64,000 nucleotides of DNA from Kwoniella bestiolae CBS 10118 (GCF_000512585.2 NC_089241.1:1240001-1304000), one strand, 5' to 3'; counted from the stretch's first letter, positions 1-13,915 are shown. Numbers and translations are program-made. Notes: generated by a model not told the origin, from the letters alone.

Positions 1-608
1 GTTTCCCTTCATGCTCCCCTCTCCGTTGAGGTGTCGGTGTAGTTATTCAGTGTGAGGACATAGTTTCAGGCTAGCTCTGCAGAGAAGTCTCGAACGGTAT
101 CTCAACGAATCGGTGGCACTGGCGAGCGAACGACGTAGGATCTTGGATACAGAGGACAGCACCACGATGGGTCATTCATGCGTGTATATGTACACAACGC
201 TGTACCTACAGGACATCATACAATAGCTGCGAATATAATGTCATCGAATGAGATCCTTCTAGTGAGTGATTAGGCCTTTGCCCTTTAGTTCCTCCCCGCG
301 ATCAGCTAAATTTCAAAGCCAGAAATTCAGTACAGCAACACGCTCGCATTCACACCAAGATGATGACTACTCACTGATCGTCCAGGTAAAGCCGAGTCTC
401 TTATATAAAGCTTTGTGTTGAAATCGGCCGGATCAGCGGCAACCGTCTGGCGGTGGCACTCCCGAAAACTTACCTAGGTCCGCTCTGTAATCGTGTCCAT
501 CAAGCGAATCACCTTCTAACAAAAGCGAGTCGTGGGTCTGTGGTGGATGACTACTTGTTTGTCAGTACAATCCCATGACAGGATTCCCTGTGTTGGCGTC
601 CGGTCAAC
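1..608. other. no assigned gene (window start; 3' side of phosphodiesterase gene)
   Basis: No protein family is recognisable here. It lies downstream of the minus-strand phosphodiesterase gene and may hold its 3' UTR. If the last intron of that gene starts at the GTGAGT beside position 608, a further short exon would end near 515. Minus-strand open stretches around 370-530 look weakly coding but could not be joined in frame. Confidence 0.4.
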
Positions 609-2591
609 TCACTCAATCTTGAAATACTGGTGAGAGAATTGTTCATCCAGGTCCCATGGTACCTGGAAGTCTCCCAGATCGAACCTGTGTACCAATACAA
701 GCTCAGTAAGTGTGCTCTGTGAGATCGCCTCATCGAGCTCTGAAGAGATTGCACATAAATTGGAATGAATGGAGCAAGGTCGGCTGCACCCACTTGATCT
801 CCTTGTTGTCGTATCTCCACAAATCACCCAAAGCAGCGAAGAACCCAATACTCTTGATTGGACATTCGGGCGAGGTGGCATAATCGAGTAAATCTTGCAT
901 GAATCCACCTGGTGCTCTGAGACCGACCTCAAGGGCAATCACATTGGGATGGTTTGCGAATGCCTATCGAGAGAGACAAGTCACCCAGGATCAGTGGTAC
1001 CCCGCATCGATGCAGGAGAACTAACCTTGATTGAATTTAAGGCTGGATCGTGTATCCGCAGCTTAGCATGCGAGCTATGAGGGATAATGAGATTGTCACG
1101 TACGATCTGCAACTTGTCTGGTGGGCCAGGGCTCATAGACGGGGATGTACACGGGATTCCCAATTCGCTTGGCATCCTGTATCCAACAAAGTCGGCCATT
1201 AGCCCTAGAAGGAGCGACGTAGGTGGAGTGTGGCGTGTCCAGATCACTCACCTGCCACCAAGCTTCTCTCTCCAATTCGTCCGGATGGCCGTACATGTGA
1301 ACAAAGACTTTCCAAACGCACCATTCTGTGAACAGAGACCTCGCGCATCAGCACGCTATATTGTATGGGAAGGCTTCGGAAAAAGGATCAGGCGCGAATC
1401 ACCTAATGCAGGTACTCCAGCGGCGTTCTTTCGTTCTTTTATGATGTCGTACATGATTGGCATCGCTTCTTTGCATTTGCTGCGATGTATGCGTCAGTCC
1501 AAGTCAGTTCTACAATAATGAGGTCGTGACTGTGGGATGTGACCACCAGGGCAATCCAAAGGTGATAAAAGCGGAAGAAGGAGTTCCCACTCACATGTCC
1601 ATGCAGAGGACTATATCGAGATTTTCATCCTCGATGAAGTCGAGACTGTTTATAATTATCATATTCACTTACCAATCAGCGCACACATTGCAGCTGGCAT
1701 GTTAGAAGATATGGATCGATGAATGACTTACAGAGACTTGAGATCCAATACCCCTTGATCGCTTCAGAGGAAAAACGTACCACACCTCAAGAATTAGCTA
1801 AATCGAATCGTCACCGAATTTTGGTCAAGATGTTGATGCAAGACTCACCAGATCTTCCCATGCTCTTCCTTCAATTTCAACTTCTCAATACATCCTTTCC
1901 AAGGTGTTTCCTCGATTAATGGACTATACCCCTTCCCCGTAAAAGGGGAGTAGGCGTCTGGGAATGTGATCTTCAGTACAGTACTATATCGAATGTGGCA
2001 CTGACCAAAGACATACAAGAGTCGACTTACCTGATCTTCCGAGATGTTCAGCGATGTTAGTAACCCTCCCCAAAGTGGGATCATGGAACAGCACTGTACA
2101 AGCCAACGTTCATCCCAATAATTCAATCCAGTCCAGAGGAAACCTAACCATAGTATAAGCTTACCAGGTACACCATCCGAAGTGAGTCTTATATCAATCT
2201 CCACACAGATCATACCATGCTCCACAGCTCTTTTGATCGAACTTCGACTCTATGCACGAGGCATTCCAGGACCCATCAGCGAACCGTTGCCCCTTGAGGG
2301 ATTCCGTTGTAGCGTACTTTAGCTACTCACATTCTCAGGAACACCATCCCATCTAAAACCCCTATGAGCAGATAGCAAGAAATCGCCCTCCCTGGGATAC
2401 TTGATCCTTTCTATGAATTGTCTGACATCTCTTGGAGTTTGATCGTGCTTCTTCGGGACTTGATTAACAGCAGGCGCGATATTGGGGGCTTCGTTAGTCA
2501 TTCTGTGTTGTACAGTATTGTCTGTATCGAGGGTCTGTATGATGCGTTCTTCAAGTCGAAATGTTGGAATTGCCCAATATTTAGTACTCAA
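609..2591 (-). CDS. glycerophosphodiester phosphodiesterase (GDPD) family protein
   Basis: GDPD enzymes cleave glycerophosphodiesters to glycerol-3-phosphate and an alcohol. The first exon starts at the ATG at 2591 and carries the family's N-terminal signature 'AHRGFRWDGVPEN' just before a GTGAGT donor. The next exon gives 'VEIDIRLTSDGVP', and the one after it 'VLFHDPTLGRVTNI', which together form the metal and catalytic block (HRG, E-x-D, HDP). Later exons read 'KEAMPIMYDIIKERK', 'VFVHMYGHPDELERE' and 'APGGFMQDLLDYA', and the last ends in 'DEQFSHQYFKIE'. I count roughly nine or ten short exons. The 3' end is uncertain: either TGA at 609-611 is the stop, or an intron begins there and a short exon ends near 515. 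No signal peptide is evident. The family call is secure; the substrate is not shown. Confidence 0.75.
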
Positions 2592-3204
2592 AATAGTCTA
2601 GAGGGATAGGACGCAGGATCTTGCCCTCGCACTTAAGCTCGAGCTGGCTTATATGACCAGAGGCATCACGATAACACCGCTTTTCAGCACTCGTTATGCT
2701 GAAGACTACAGTAACCCCACCTTTCATGTCCTATACTGTAACTCGTTGTACCCCGCTGACATCTGAACCACCAGAAAGGATGTTTGGATCTGTAACGGTT
2801 CCACCATTCTTCACCACGCAGGACCATCGTCATTGCAACGAGCGTCATCCACACCCTTTGTAGGCAGATCATCATTACAGGCGTCATGACCGTCAGATCC
2901 GCTCAGACCATTCACGATGCCTCCAGGAAATGCGAGCAGAACGTCGTCATATGTACCCAGTCACCGCGCCATTGCAAGCCGGTCCGAGATGTATCAGAGG
3001 ATATACCTCAGCCACATCACACGGCGGTGTCATGAAAAGTGGTGTGTGTGATGCATGTAATGTAAACCGAGAAATCAAAATACAACAGATGAATTCGTAA
3101 GCAGATATAACTGTATATCGTAATGAATATATGCGTTAGATTACGTGGAATAACAGACTGAGGAGTTGAGTGAGTAGGACATCTATATACTATAATTTAC
3201 AGGA
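2592..3204. other. intergenic, GDPD promoter side and helicase 3' UTR
   Basis: Nothing coding was recognised. The stretch separates the start of the minus-strand phosphodiesterase from the stop of the minus-strand helicase. AT-rich sequence around 3050-3200 is probably helicase 3' UTR. Confidence 0.4.
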
Positions 3205-5724
3205 CTAGTAATCCCTTGTACTTCTTCCGCCGCCAAACCCAGCTCGTCCCTTATCACCGGACCCACCAGAACCACTTCTACCTGCATACCCTCCTGACGA
3301 ACCTGATCTATCTCCTCCAAACAAATTCCCACTCCTCACTCTAGGTTCCGCATAATCCCTATCTCCACCTTTCGATCCGCCGAACCCACCTGAACGAGGC
3401 TTGTTCATACCGAATCCTCCCCTATTTCCTCCCCCAGATCTATTACCGAACCCTCCTCCACCTCCTGATCGTCTGTTACTGCCCAAGCCCAATTTCTGCA
3501 AGAATCCAGGAGAGAGGTACGGTGGTTCTTGTAATCCAGCAGCTTCGACCGACCAATCTTTCAATCCCTGTAGGATCTCATGGTTGGATACGTTGAGTTG
3601 GTCCGATTTGCCCATGTAGTATCCTATCATCGAGGTGAATACTTCCTCGATAGCTTCGGAATCGAGGGAAGGCAATAATTGAGTTATAGCCTCGTTGATC
3701 CCACTCAGCTTGTCGGCGTATTCTTCATCTGCATTTCGCGCCAATGCGTGAACCTCCGCCGACAAGTCTCTAGATGGAACAGATTTGATAGGGATCTTGT
3801 GCAATCGATCGATAAATCCTTCTTCGAATGGTAACAAGACCAAATCACCTCTACCCCCTTCTTTACCTCCTCGTCCGGTCCTTCCGACTCGGTGGATATA
3901 CTGTTCGGAACTTGCTGGAATACCCACTTGGATAACTCGGGTCACACCTGGGTAATCTACTCCTCTGGCCGATACGTCGGAAGTAATCAACACGCTAGGT
4001 TTGGTGTCTCTCCTGTACCTCTCTGAAGCTCTCGATCGCTGATTCTGATCTAATCTCGAATGAATCTCGTAGACATTGATATCTTTAGGTAATGATTCCT
4101 TCAACTCTCGGACAAGTGTCGCAGTCAACATGGTAAGTTTCGTGGTATTTAAGAAGACGATGATTTTACTGTGGGGGTTGAGAAGTTGATCATGGGCGAT
4201 AAGTCGGAGGATGTGGGGGATTTGGTCGGCTGCGGAGGGTACGATGGTATAATGTTGAGGGATGTGAAGATGAACGTTGGATTCGTTTTTGGGTACACAA
4301 TCTATAACTTTGTGTCCAGGTTTCAATGATTTCCTAGCGATAGCTGCGATCTCTCGAGAGACGGTAGCGGAGAATAAGAATGTCTGACGCTCTTTAGGCA
4401 GATGAGAGATGATGTGGTTCAGATCTTGTGAGAAACCCATATCCAACAACGTATCGGCTTCATCCAGAATCAATTGATCGGTAAATTCGATGGCTGATTT
4501 AACTTCTTCCTCAGATAATAGATCCTTCAATCGACCAGGGGTAGCAACAACGATATCCTTCCTGCCTCGCTTCCAATCCTTCAGTTGTCGATGTCTTGAT
4601 TCTCCGCCGACAAGTAATCGGACCTGCATCTCCTTGTGCCACGTACACAGCTTCAAGGCTTCATTGGCGATTTGAGTGGCTAATTCTCGGGTAGGGGAGA
4701 TGATCAATGTACCGACGTGAGATCGAGTGATGACTCGCTCATTTCTCCCTTGCGCTGCTCGGTCGGGTAAAGTCCCATCTGGATAAGGTGTTTTGATGAG
4801 CTCGTTGACTTTGTTGATTCGAGCGTCGATGGCGGGTACGAGGAATGCCTAGAGGATTGAAGATTTTGGAATTAGCTTTGATGCGCGGGGAGAGAGCTAG
4901 GCAGGTCCGTAGATCACAGGAGATACAGCTGCAGAAGTCACTGCCATACAGAAGAAGAACAACTCCACTCCAACGCCTGCGAAATCATATCCGGAATGAC
5001 CTGCTACTCACAATAGTCTTCCCTGTACCAGTCTTAGCCTTAACCAACAAATCCTCCCTCTCCTTTGTCAACTCTACGACCTGTTCCTCGACCGCTCCCT
5101 CAGCGTCGGCAGCCTCCCTCGCAGGACCTCTGAGCTTCCCACCCCCAAGGGAAGGCATCATCCCCAATACTCGCTTCTGGACTTCTGACATAGCCTTGAG
5201 TTGGAAGGGTTTGAAAGTCAATGCTTTGAGGGTATCATGGTCGATCTTGCCCTTGAGGGATTCGAACGGTACGATCTCCACGGCGGGACCGGTCTTACTT
5301 GCACTTGCGGTCTCTGCAAGAGGTGTAGAGGCGGAGGTGGTAAGGGAGGGGGCGAAGAAGCTGTCTTCTTCTGCTGGTTGTGCTGATGAGGCTGGGGATG
5401 ATGTAGAAGGTTGCGACGGGGATGAAGATTGAAGAGGCTCAGATACGAAGAAATCGTCGTCGTCCTTCGGTTGAGCAGCTGCAGAGTACCCTCGGGATAG
5501 TAGTAAAGCTACGAAGGTATACCATCGATCAGTTCAGGTCTGGTCACTGAGACGAAAATGCGAGAGATCGACCAACCTTGTAAGCTCTGAGATCTATCTA
5601 TACGAGATACACAGACAGAAGCTGGGGTAGGCCTCATGGCACTCCTTGAGACCAGAACGGATCTACGCGAGATCACTGATCCCAAAGCCATCGAGGCTCT
5701 TGCAAGGGACGATCGAGGGAGCAT
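3205..5724 (-). CDS. MSS116: mitochondrial DEAD-box ATP-dependent RNA helicase, MSS116-like
   Basis: An ATP-dependent RNA helicase, probably acting on mitochondrial introns and transcripts. Three exons can be placed: 5577-5724, 5012-5508 and 3205-4848, all with matching phases. The N-terminus 'MLPRSSLARASMALGSVISR' is rich in Arg, Ser and Ala without acids, as expected for a mitochondrial presequence. In order come motif I 'AKTGTGKT' (split from the next exon exactly after the following Ile), Ia 'SPTRELA', II 'LILDEADTLLDMGF', III 'SAT' and VI 'HRVGRTGRGG'. The last ~90 residues are Gly/Arg/Ser-rich with repeated GGF/GGNR blocks, a basic RNA-binding tail like that of Mss116. All core motifs are intact. 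Assignment to MSS116 rather than another organellar DEAD-box protein rests on the presequence and tail. Confidence 0.88.
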
Positions 5725-6279
5725 CTTGAGGGGAGACCGACGAAAAAGAGGCGGAAGATATGGTGGAGTGGGAGTATTTCCCGCTGATAACTCTGCTTCT
5801 AGTTGGTAGATCCGACTTGCTCGATGCTGGAATGAAAAATGGGAGGTAATAATGGATGTATTCAAGTGGCCATGTAATGTATATATATTCATCTCTTCCT
5901 CTATCCCAAATCTCAGACTGAAATCTCAAAAATCTCGAAAATCGCAAAAACAAACGGCCGACCATGCGGAATTATCTGTTGGCGGTATTTATCGTACTTT
6001 ATCCAGGCTACCATTGGTGGCGGTCATCTCCGCTGTCCACCCATCGCAGCCCAACTTGAGTAAAAGACGACCGACTGACGAAGCTGCTGAAAGGTTGTCT
6101 GCTCTATTTTATTCTCCTCTGAAGACGAGACACCATCGCGATGCATTGATTATACATGATCATAGAGCTCTCGAAACTATAATCCAACATCCGAATCAAT
6201 GATCGTTCGTTCTGCCTTCCATTCGTCGTCCTTTCCATTACTTTCCGCATCTATAAGAATCAACAATTCCATAACCTCC
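5725..6279. other. intergenic: helicase promoter region / SNG1-like 3' UTR
   Basis: No gene recognised. The short open frames at 5852-6202 (+) and upstream of 5724 (-) have no family resemblance. Confidence 0.4.
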
Positions 6280-8453
6280 CTATGGTTCTTCGACGTTGTC
6301 CATCTCATTCTCGCCTACTTCCTTGTTATGTTCGTTTACGCTCTTCCGTCTGAACAACCACGTAGTAACTGTGATAGTGATGATATTGACTACGACCCAG
6401 GCTAAGAGGATACCGAGATTTTTCCCGATATCATTCTTGGTGTTGAAGATGATCTATATGTTGTACAAAACAATCAGTATGGATCCGCGCGGACAGGACA
6501 GGAGAAAAAAAAAGAGGAGAGCTCACAGTTCTCACCACCCTCGAGGCATTGTAGAATGGCATGGCTACGCCGTACCTGTAGATCCAAGGTTGTAATTCAT
6601 GAGGTAGCGATACGACTCTGTCAACGCATATTAGATGTCAGCGTATGATGGATAGTCTTAGTATTGAATCAAGCCAAGAGCGCACTCACGAGACATTGGC
6701 AATAATAAGAGGGATGAGGAAGAACGCGATGAACCTAGGCCCAAGGATGGTAATCATAAACTCGGTTGACAGACCCAGCGCGGCCATACCAAGGAGACAA
6801 GTGAACCACCACAGGAAGAAACCACCTGCGTAGGTGAAGTGCGCGCCGAAATGGACTTTGAACGGTAGACTGACCATCGCGAAGAAGAATGAGACCACAA
6901 AGTACAGGCAGAGCGGCATGACGATTCGGTAAGTCAGGTACGCCTTGGTAGTGAGGAAGGGAGCGATGATTTCCCGCACGGCGTTGTTGGACATGGTGAT
7001 GATGAAGGAGAAAATCAACATGTAGATCAATCCGACCAACGTGATAGCTTGAGCGACGGGTTGGTCGTATGGTCGTAAATTCATGAGAGTGTACCAAACG
7101 GGGTTGGACACTGTCGAGGGGGCGGAGGCGAGAGCGGTGATAGCTGCGGCATTGTTGGCATTCGATTGGAGGCTAAATATCGAACCTACCATCAGCACCA
7201 GCAGATATAGCATGTCAAATTGAGAAAGAAAACCCATGTCGACTCACAATTGAGCAACGGATCTGGCATTGTATTGACCCAAAATACCGCCCAAAGCTTG
7301 TTGCATATAAGGTAATAGATAACTGTTAACGGCAGTTTCCATCCTAGATTGAGCGTAGAACACGTCAATTGCCGAGGAACCGTTGTAGCCCGCGTTTCCA
7401 TTCAACCTAGCCTGGTTCAAGTTCGTGGTGGCATCGGTATTGATGACGATCGCTGCCCATGCACCTTCGTTGACTATATCATCTTCGATCGAGGGGATGT
7501 CCGGCAGTTCAGAAGGTGAAGTGACGAAGTATCGGAGATTTGTTTGGGCCAGCTGAGTAAGGTCAAGGACGAAAAGAAAAGAAAAGTCAGTTTATGCTAT
7601 TTTTAGAAATCACAGTGATGTGGACAAGAGTAACGTATAGATCGACATCAACGTAAGATTAGATAGGAGGTGGTAGTGACGCAGATAGGATGGATGAAAC
7701 CCAATTTAGGACCACGACTTACCAAACCCTGCGTAACAGTCTGACCAATCTCCCCACCATCTCTATCGATGATCCTCACCGTCAACTTGTCGGTGTACTT
7801 GTTGGATTTCCACAATGAGCCCCAATAAAATGGGAGGCACATCCACATTAGCAGAACGGTAATAACCACTGTGCCGATTAACATCTTGAAAGCTAGTTTC
7901 CTGAACATCGTGATCTCCGGCGAGAAGACTGAACGTAGAAAATCTCAAATATCAGTTTGTATTCTTTGTCTATCTCCATTCATGAAGGATGATCAGAAAT
8001 GATAAACCCACAATGATAACTAAATTTATTCAGCTTCTTCTCCCCATCTTCAGGCTTGATCATCCCCTTCGCAATAGCCTTGGCAGGCTGGATATTATTG
8101 GCGACCTGACTCTCAGGCATCTTTTTATTCTGAGCATCCCGCGACTCATAAACCCTCAAAGGGGTGAACCCATCCTTATCCCTCTGGGACGAAGTAGATA
8201 GCTTGCGAGAATTGAATGTTCGCGTTGGTGAGTTGGTGAGCTTCTCATTGTCGTTCTCCGACGAAGACACGGTCGGACCATTGACGTTGCGTACGGGTTG
8301 ATCCTCTGGTGCAGAGGGGCCGAAATTGGGTTTGGAGATTGCCGAGGGTGATGGTGGGGAGATCATCGTGGGTGTTTTGGAGACTGTATGTATGGAATTT
8401 CCAGTGCCGTTGCCGTTGGAGTTGGAGAGGTAGTTGGGATTGAGGTCTGACAT
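6280..8453 (-). CDS. SNG1: SNG1 / DUF3533-family multi-pass membrane protein
   Basis: Sng1-type proteins are plasma-membrane proteins linked in yeast to nitrosoguanidine resistance and membrane lipid organisation. The first exon (to about 8013) encodes a hydrophilic Ser/Asn-rich cytoplasmic tail of about 145 residues. The second brings 'FSPEITMFRKLAFK' followed by one transmembrane helix ('MLIGTVVITVLLMWMCLPFY') and 'GSLWKSNKYTDKL', typical of the family's first loop. After a long extracellular stretch there are at least five more hydrophobic helices between about 7230 and 6400. These include 'LVGLIYMLIFSFII' and 'MVSLPFKVHFG'. The C-terminus ends 'ENEMDNVEEP' with TAG at 6280-6282. About six exons. 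The topology of one N-terminal helix, a large loop and a C-terminal helix bundle fits DUF3533. Confidence 0.82.
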
Positions 8454-9543
8454 TGCGAAGGGGTTTGATGGGATGAGATGAGATATTTCGGATGGAACAA
8501 GTCAAGTCAAGTTGATATTGTTATATATCGTCGTGATGTGATGTGCTATTATGTTATATGGAATGACGATATGTTCTGAGTAAAATGAATAATGAAACAA
8601 GTGTCAGTCCCTCCAATCCTTTATATACTAGTCAGAAAATACCGCAAGATCTCATACGACATGACTTAGACTTACCGTTAGTAATCCGAGTCCGAGGTGA
8701 CTATCCTAAGTAGACTAAGACCCAAAAAAACGAACAACGCCGAAGCTTGATTATCAATCGAGAGGATGAAGACGCTCAGCTGCCAGATGCCGAGAGTAGA
8801 AGCAAGTGTGGGGGATATATCTTGTGCTTATCAATAATCTACAATACCAAGTGGAAAATCTCTCTCATCATGCAGACCAGCAAAGTGGTGAGCTCGGGCG
8901 TGTGTAGCGTAGTAGAATGTATTCTCATGATTTTGTTTACTGCCCGAACGTAGCATAAATCAAACGTAATTGTCTTAGTAATACTCGTACTTTGTAATAA
9001 TGTAGATCTTTTGCTCGGTTATGATTATGTTATGTGCCCGCCCCGCCCACCGCGGGCAGAGATCACCGAACTGGATTTAAAAATAGCTTAGATGGGAAAA
9101 TACCGCATACAGCTAAGACTAGACTATTTCACTCGGCCGGGGGTAATCTCCGGTCAAGTTCAGTTAAAGTCATGAGTACTCGTAACTGGAACAACCGGAT
9201 GTGAGAAGAAAATCAAGTGATTAACAGAACGTCCGAATGTCTAAGAACAGATAGCAGACTGGCTCTAACTTCTCTTGCAGTATGTCTCATCAGACAAAAG
9301 GTGTTTCAGCTTGTGAGTGGAACTCATACCGCGTTCATCCCCCGCCCGCCCATAAATCACAACTGATTAAAATATAAGAAATAGGCAACAACACCTGCCT
9401 GTTCCTATTGACGATCAGATACTGCGATCAAACCATGAGATGCATTTTCAGAGAGCATAATGTCAAAAAGGGAATTCGAAAGATTCAATTCAGTTAATCA
9501 TTTTTCCTGTTTCACGTTGTTCCTCGTTCAGAGCTGTCCATTA
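8454..9543. other. long intergenic: upstream region of SNG1-like gene
   Basis: Nothing coding seen. It is the 5' flank of the SNG1-like gene and the 3' flank of glycogen synthase. It contains GC-rich blocks near 9038-9060 (CCCGCCC runs next to a GCGGGC inverted half) and another CCCGCCCGCC run near 9338-9350. These could be zinc-finger activator sites; this is inference only. Confidence 0.35.
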
Positions 9544-12500
9544 CTAATGGCCATTCCCGTTAATACCGTTCTGCCCCATACTGCTCAAAACAGCATCGGC
9601 CTTGGCCAAATCTTTCTCAGACAACTTTCGACCTCCTGAAGGGGTGGCTGTTCCCGAGATTGCCGAGGCGAGCGAGTCGGATCGGTTTCGTGGTTTCATC
9701 ACCTACCATTCAACCAAATCAGTATCAGTATCCACCACTCAACACTCGTGATAAATTCAAGAGAAATGGCCAAACTCACAAGTGGGAATGGGTAGTGGTT
9801 CTCATCATCATCATCGTTGATACCTCTCCAGCCTACCCCGGGTTCAAAATCACAAGCGTCAGCGCAATTGTTCAATGCGGAGATTAAAGAGCTCCGACCC
9901 ACTCTTAGCACCCATGTAATCTTGCGTACCAAGATGCTCCATCTCTTCCGTGAGCGTCGCAAAGTCTCCAGGAGTCATCATACCCGTCCTCATCTTGGGT
10001 GAACCAGGAGCAGAGAGGGGTACGCCGACACGTTGCACGCCCGTGAAATCAGGCTCGTCATCGTCGAAGGAATCAGGGTATGCTCGTCGAAGGGCGAGTT
10101 GTCTAGCTTTGACGTATTCCAATCCCAAGGATTTCCAGTCTAACAACTCGGATAATCGTTCGGTTCGGTTTCGCTGGTTGATTCGCTGTCTTCGAGATTT
10201 GGTAGTGAACGAGAGTAATTGGTTGGTTAATTGGTTGACGGAGTCGTCTACGCCTTGACCACGTCGGTCGACAATGTAACAACCGTAATCCTAAAGTACA
10301 ACGTTTCAGATTAGCAATGAAACTCTACTGCGATATGCTGCATCCTGTAGCTCCATAAGCAAACCACTTACCTCTGGTGTTTCAAGCAAGTCCTCCATGA
10401 AACAACCGAAACCAGACAAGTTGGTAGTGACATTGGGAATACCCATAACAGTACATTCCGCAGGGGTATAACCGAAAGGCTCGTCTATGGGTCATATCAT
10501 CCAATGAATCAGCTTCCATCCACCCAGGTAGCAAGGCAGATAAATGCTAAACTCACAGTAAGAAGGAAATACACCCAGATGACAACCTCTCACGAACTCC
10601 TCGTAATCCAGGCCCAAGATAGGGTTATTCGAGTTCAAGAATTCAGGGTGGAAGATAACTTTGACTCGATCAGAAGATTGGTTGAACAGTGAAACTCTTC
10701 TGAACTGGTTGAGGATCGGATCACTGGCATCGTCCGCCATGTTATGCGTGACGATAGGTGGCAAGGAGTTTCTCTTGAGAGCGAATACTCTTCGTTTGAG
10801 CAATACCTTGTCTTCTTTGGATAAGAGATCTTCAGGGTTGGGTACTTCTGTCCCGTGTTCACTGTAGTACAGATGATCAGCGTTTTGTGTTCAGCTACCG
10901 ATACACAGTCCAGCTCACCCCGAATATCTAGCAGCATGTTCGAAAATTCTCTTTCCAATTCTAGCAGTGACTTGGTTTACACATTCCTTAAGCTGTTGAG
11001 TTACGGCTTGACCCTTGAGCGCTTCAATGGTGTAAGAGTTGGTAGCAGCGGGCATGATGATGAAGGCAACTACGGTCGTCTTTGATCCCATCTCCTTCAA
11101 TCGGTGGTTCAATCCTGATCACTCACCGTCAGCCGCCTCTCCTTCGACACACGACACAAAGGTACACTCACGAGCAAGCGATTCAATAAACATGTCCACA
11201 CCCTTATTTCTAAACTCGTATCTACCGGCAGTAAACATGTAGACGGTGTTCTCAAGATCGAAATCGTAGTGACCGTAGAAATGACCTCTAATAAAGTCGT
11301 TGATCTTTTCCTTGGACTGGACGTGCAAGTTCTGGAACTCGTGCATAGCAGCGAACTTGATGACATTGAGACCGTTGGGCAGGACACCGTCTGTAAATCA
11401 CCCAGTACAGTCAGCAAGTGAGTTGATCACATCAACAGGGGAAGATGTTAGAGCTACGTACCAGGTTTTCTTTTCAACAAGTGTTCACTTTCAAATGCGG
11501 TGATGTGAGACACGGTGGTAAATACATCTGCGCAGTGTGCGGCAGACCTTTCGATGCAGTATCTACGAACAGCAGCAAAATCGTGTCAACTCATATGTTC
11601 CCTGAAAAATCTCTTAAGGTGATGCTGGACATACCTATGATAGATACCCCTCTTACCAGCTTCATGATCCACATCAAAGTATTGCAAGTTGTTATAGAAA
11701 TCCACACTCCCCGCACAGAGGTATCGACCAAGCAAAGTAGCGTGAGTGGTGAAAATGGTGGTCACGTCGATGTGTCGTTTCCTACAGAGAGGGATGGCCA
11801 AACCAGCTTGCCATTCATGGAAATGGGCGATGATAGCTTTGTCTGTTTCTCTAGATGAGAACTGTAAATTCCGACAAACATCAGTTCGCACCCCTCTAGA
11901 TTATCCAAAGAACTGTCGAGGGAAGAAAATAAAACTCACTTCACCCAAGAACCAAGCTACCATATAACCGAAAACGATGGTCTCGTTGGTCTCGTGGTCG
12001 TTGGGAGGAGAGGGGATACCGGCAAGGTTCCACAAGTCGGTCTTCCATTCGTCCATTCTGACACATCGAGGCACTTCACATCAGCCATCTGTCGGATGTC
12101 CTGGACACGAATGGACTAGTTGAAAGAATAGTTAGGAACTCACCGGTCATAACAAGATCCAGTATCGAACAGCAATACCCTAGGGTTACCTTCAATGAGC
12201 CATCTACCGTAGATGAGCTTGACACCCCTGTCTTGCATGGATTTGAGGGTGAGGGCGAAGGGTGTTCCCGGTTCGCTATGAGCAATTGCACCGTCAGCTC
12301 CAGTCACGCCTTTTGCCTATCATGGCCCACGTCCCCAGCTTGACTGGTATCACCCGTGGATGATGGCCAGTAGGATTGATAGGAAATAAGTATAACTCAC
12401 GGTTCCTCAGCATCCACCTCCATAGGAGCGGATTTATAGCTCAACGGACCGATCAAACATGCTCTGAAGTGTAGTATATCAGCTGCATCCCATATAGTTG

Positions 12501-12652
12501 AAGAGCGTTGTCGATAACTATACTCACCGGTCTCCATATTCCTTGGTAGTCACTGGTACTTTAGTCTTGATGACCGTGTAGATACCACCGACCTTGTTGG
12601 CTACCTCCCAAGCACATTCGAAGAGCAATGGAGAGTGGACTGAACGGGGCAT
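9544..12652 (-). CDS. GSY1: glycogen synthase (UDP-glucose: glycogen glucosyltransferase)
   Basis: Transfers glucose from UDP-glucose to glycogen in the cytosol (GT3 family). The start at 12652 opens with 'CAWEVANKVGGIYTVIKTK', the nucleotide-sugar-binding N-terminus of GT3 enzymes. Further exons give 'FHEWQAGLAIPLCRKR', 'FTTHATLLGRYLCAG', 'VYMFTAGRYEFRNKG' and 'GRGHLGVFPSYYEPFGYTPAE'-type sequence, in which the E-x7-E catalytic motif 'EPFGYTPAE' is rebuilt across an intron near 10555-10480. The C-terminal tail has 'RNRSDSLAS' and a Thr-Pro, plausible sites for the inhibitory phosphorylation known in yeast Gsy2. The tail ends 'GQNGINGNGH' with TAG at 9544-9546. About eleven exons. Both hallmark regions are intact. 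Confidence 0.93.
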
Positions 12653-13915
12653 CGTGGGTTGGGTGGAGTGGATGTTTTACAGGTGATTGAGTTGATTATA
12701 TCTTGCTTTCCTCGCGTTCGCTTCCTTTCTGTACAGTGGGTGTATCGTAGCAAGGTGAGAATGTGAGAATGAGGATGTATACGTTGATCGATGAGGTCGA
12801 GGTTGTATGAAAGGAAGACGAAAAGTGAAACCAAAGTTAGCGTGTGATTCCATTCAACATCAATGTTTTCGGATCAAAGGCAGTCAGTCCAACAGGATCA
12901 CAGCGTGGGGTTCAGCTTGGACATCGTCATCATACAACGTTCACCTGCACTAGGCTAGGTTACCACTCATTGATGTTTGATGGTTGTCATGACCATATCC
13001 GAGCAGATCCACCTGCGGTTATCCCATACTACCGCTTCAACCATGTGTGAAAAGGCGTACTCACCTTTAGCCTTGTATGCACTATCTGATCACTCTCCAA
13101 CGATTATAGTAGCAAGTGTTGATAATGAAGCGGTAATGTCGAGTGATGAGTGATGAGGAAGACAGAGATCTGAAGAATAAGATTGCAGAGAGTGTTATGG
13201 TAGTCAAGTGTTCAAAGTGGTTTCCCATTCCCATTACATTCCCATTCTAAATTGCCTTCATCCTGACCTGAACAGGGAGTAAGGGATATCCGATGACGAT
13301 ACACTTGTACTCTGCTCGGTGGGGCCTGTATGTGGAAATTATCCCCACCAATTACCCAATCAGGTAATAAATGGTTACAGGTAAGTAAGGGATTCAGGGG
13401 ACCCCATAGCCGATCCCGCTTCAACAGACGTCATTCGTCAATTCCACACGTTGATACGTTGGGACCACAACGTTGAGCAGGGAGGGGCTAACATGGAGAT
13501 GGAGTAGCAATGTGGCTTCTCGTTTAAGTTGAGTGGGGGAGCAGTGTGTGTTCAGGATTGAAAAGATCAAATGGAAAGCAAACATAATGATAAGCGATGA
13601 GCCCCTTACTATCGTAGTCACAGAGGTCGAACACACCCGACTTGTCCAATAGGTGGAGTGGGAAATAATCATGTTGTGGATGTGGGTTAGCGCGCATTAG
13701 ACTATACTCCGGAAGCAATCAAGATGCGGGAGGTACAAGGCGAGTTGGATGCTATAGCACACACATTCGGACAAACGATCTCGAATACTAGTAATTTCAA
13801 CATCTGCCAATTTACGCAGGCGAAGCATTCGATGTATGTCAAGCATGGCTCGATTGAGCATAGACGTTATGATGTTATACAGAATACATCCATCTGATCT
13901 ATCATGACAAATACT
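12653..13915. other. intergenic: glycogen synthase upstream region
   Basis: No coding sequence recognised. A good minus-strand donor (AAAG/GTGAGTACGC) near 13065 suggests that the glycogen synthase transcript starts upstream of it and carries a 5' UTR intron. That is inference from the splice signal alone. Confidence 0.35.
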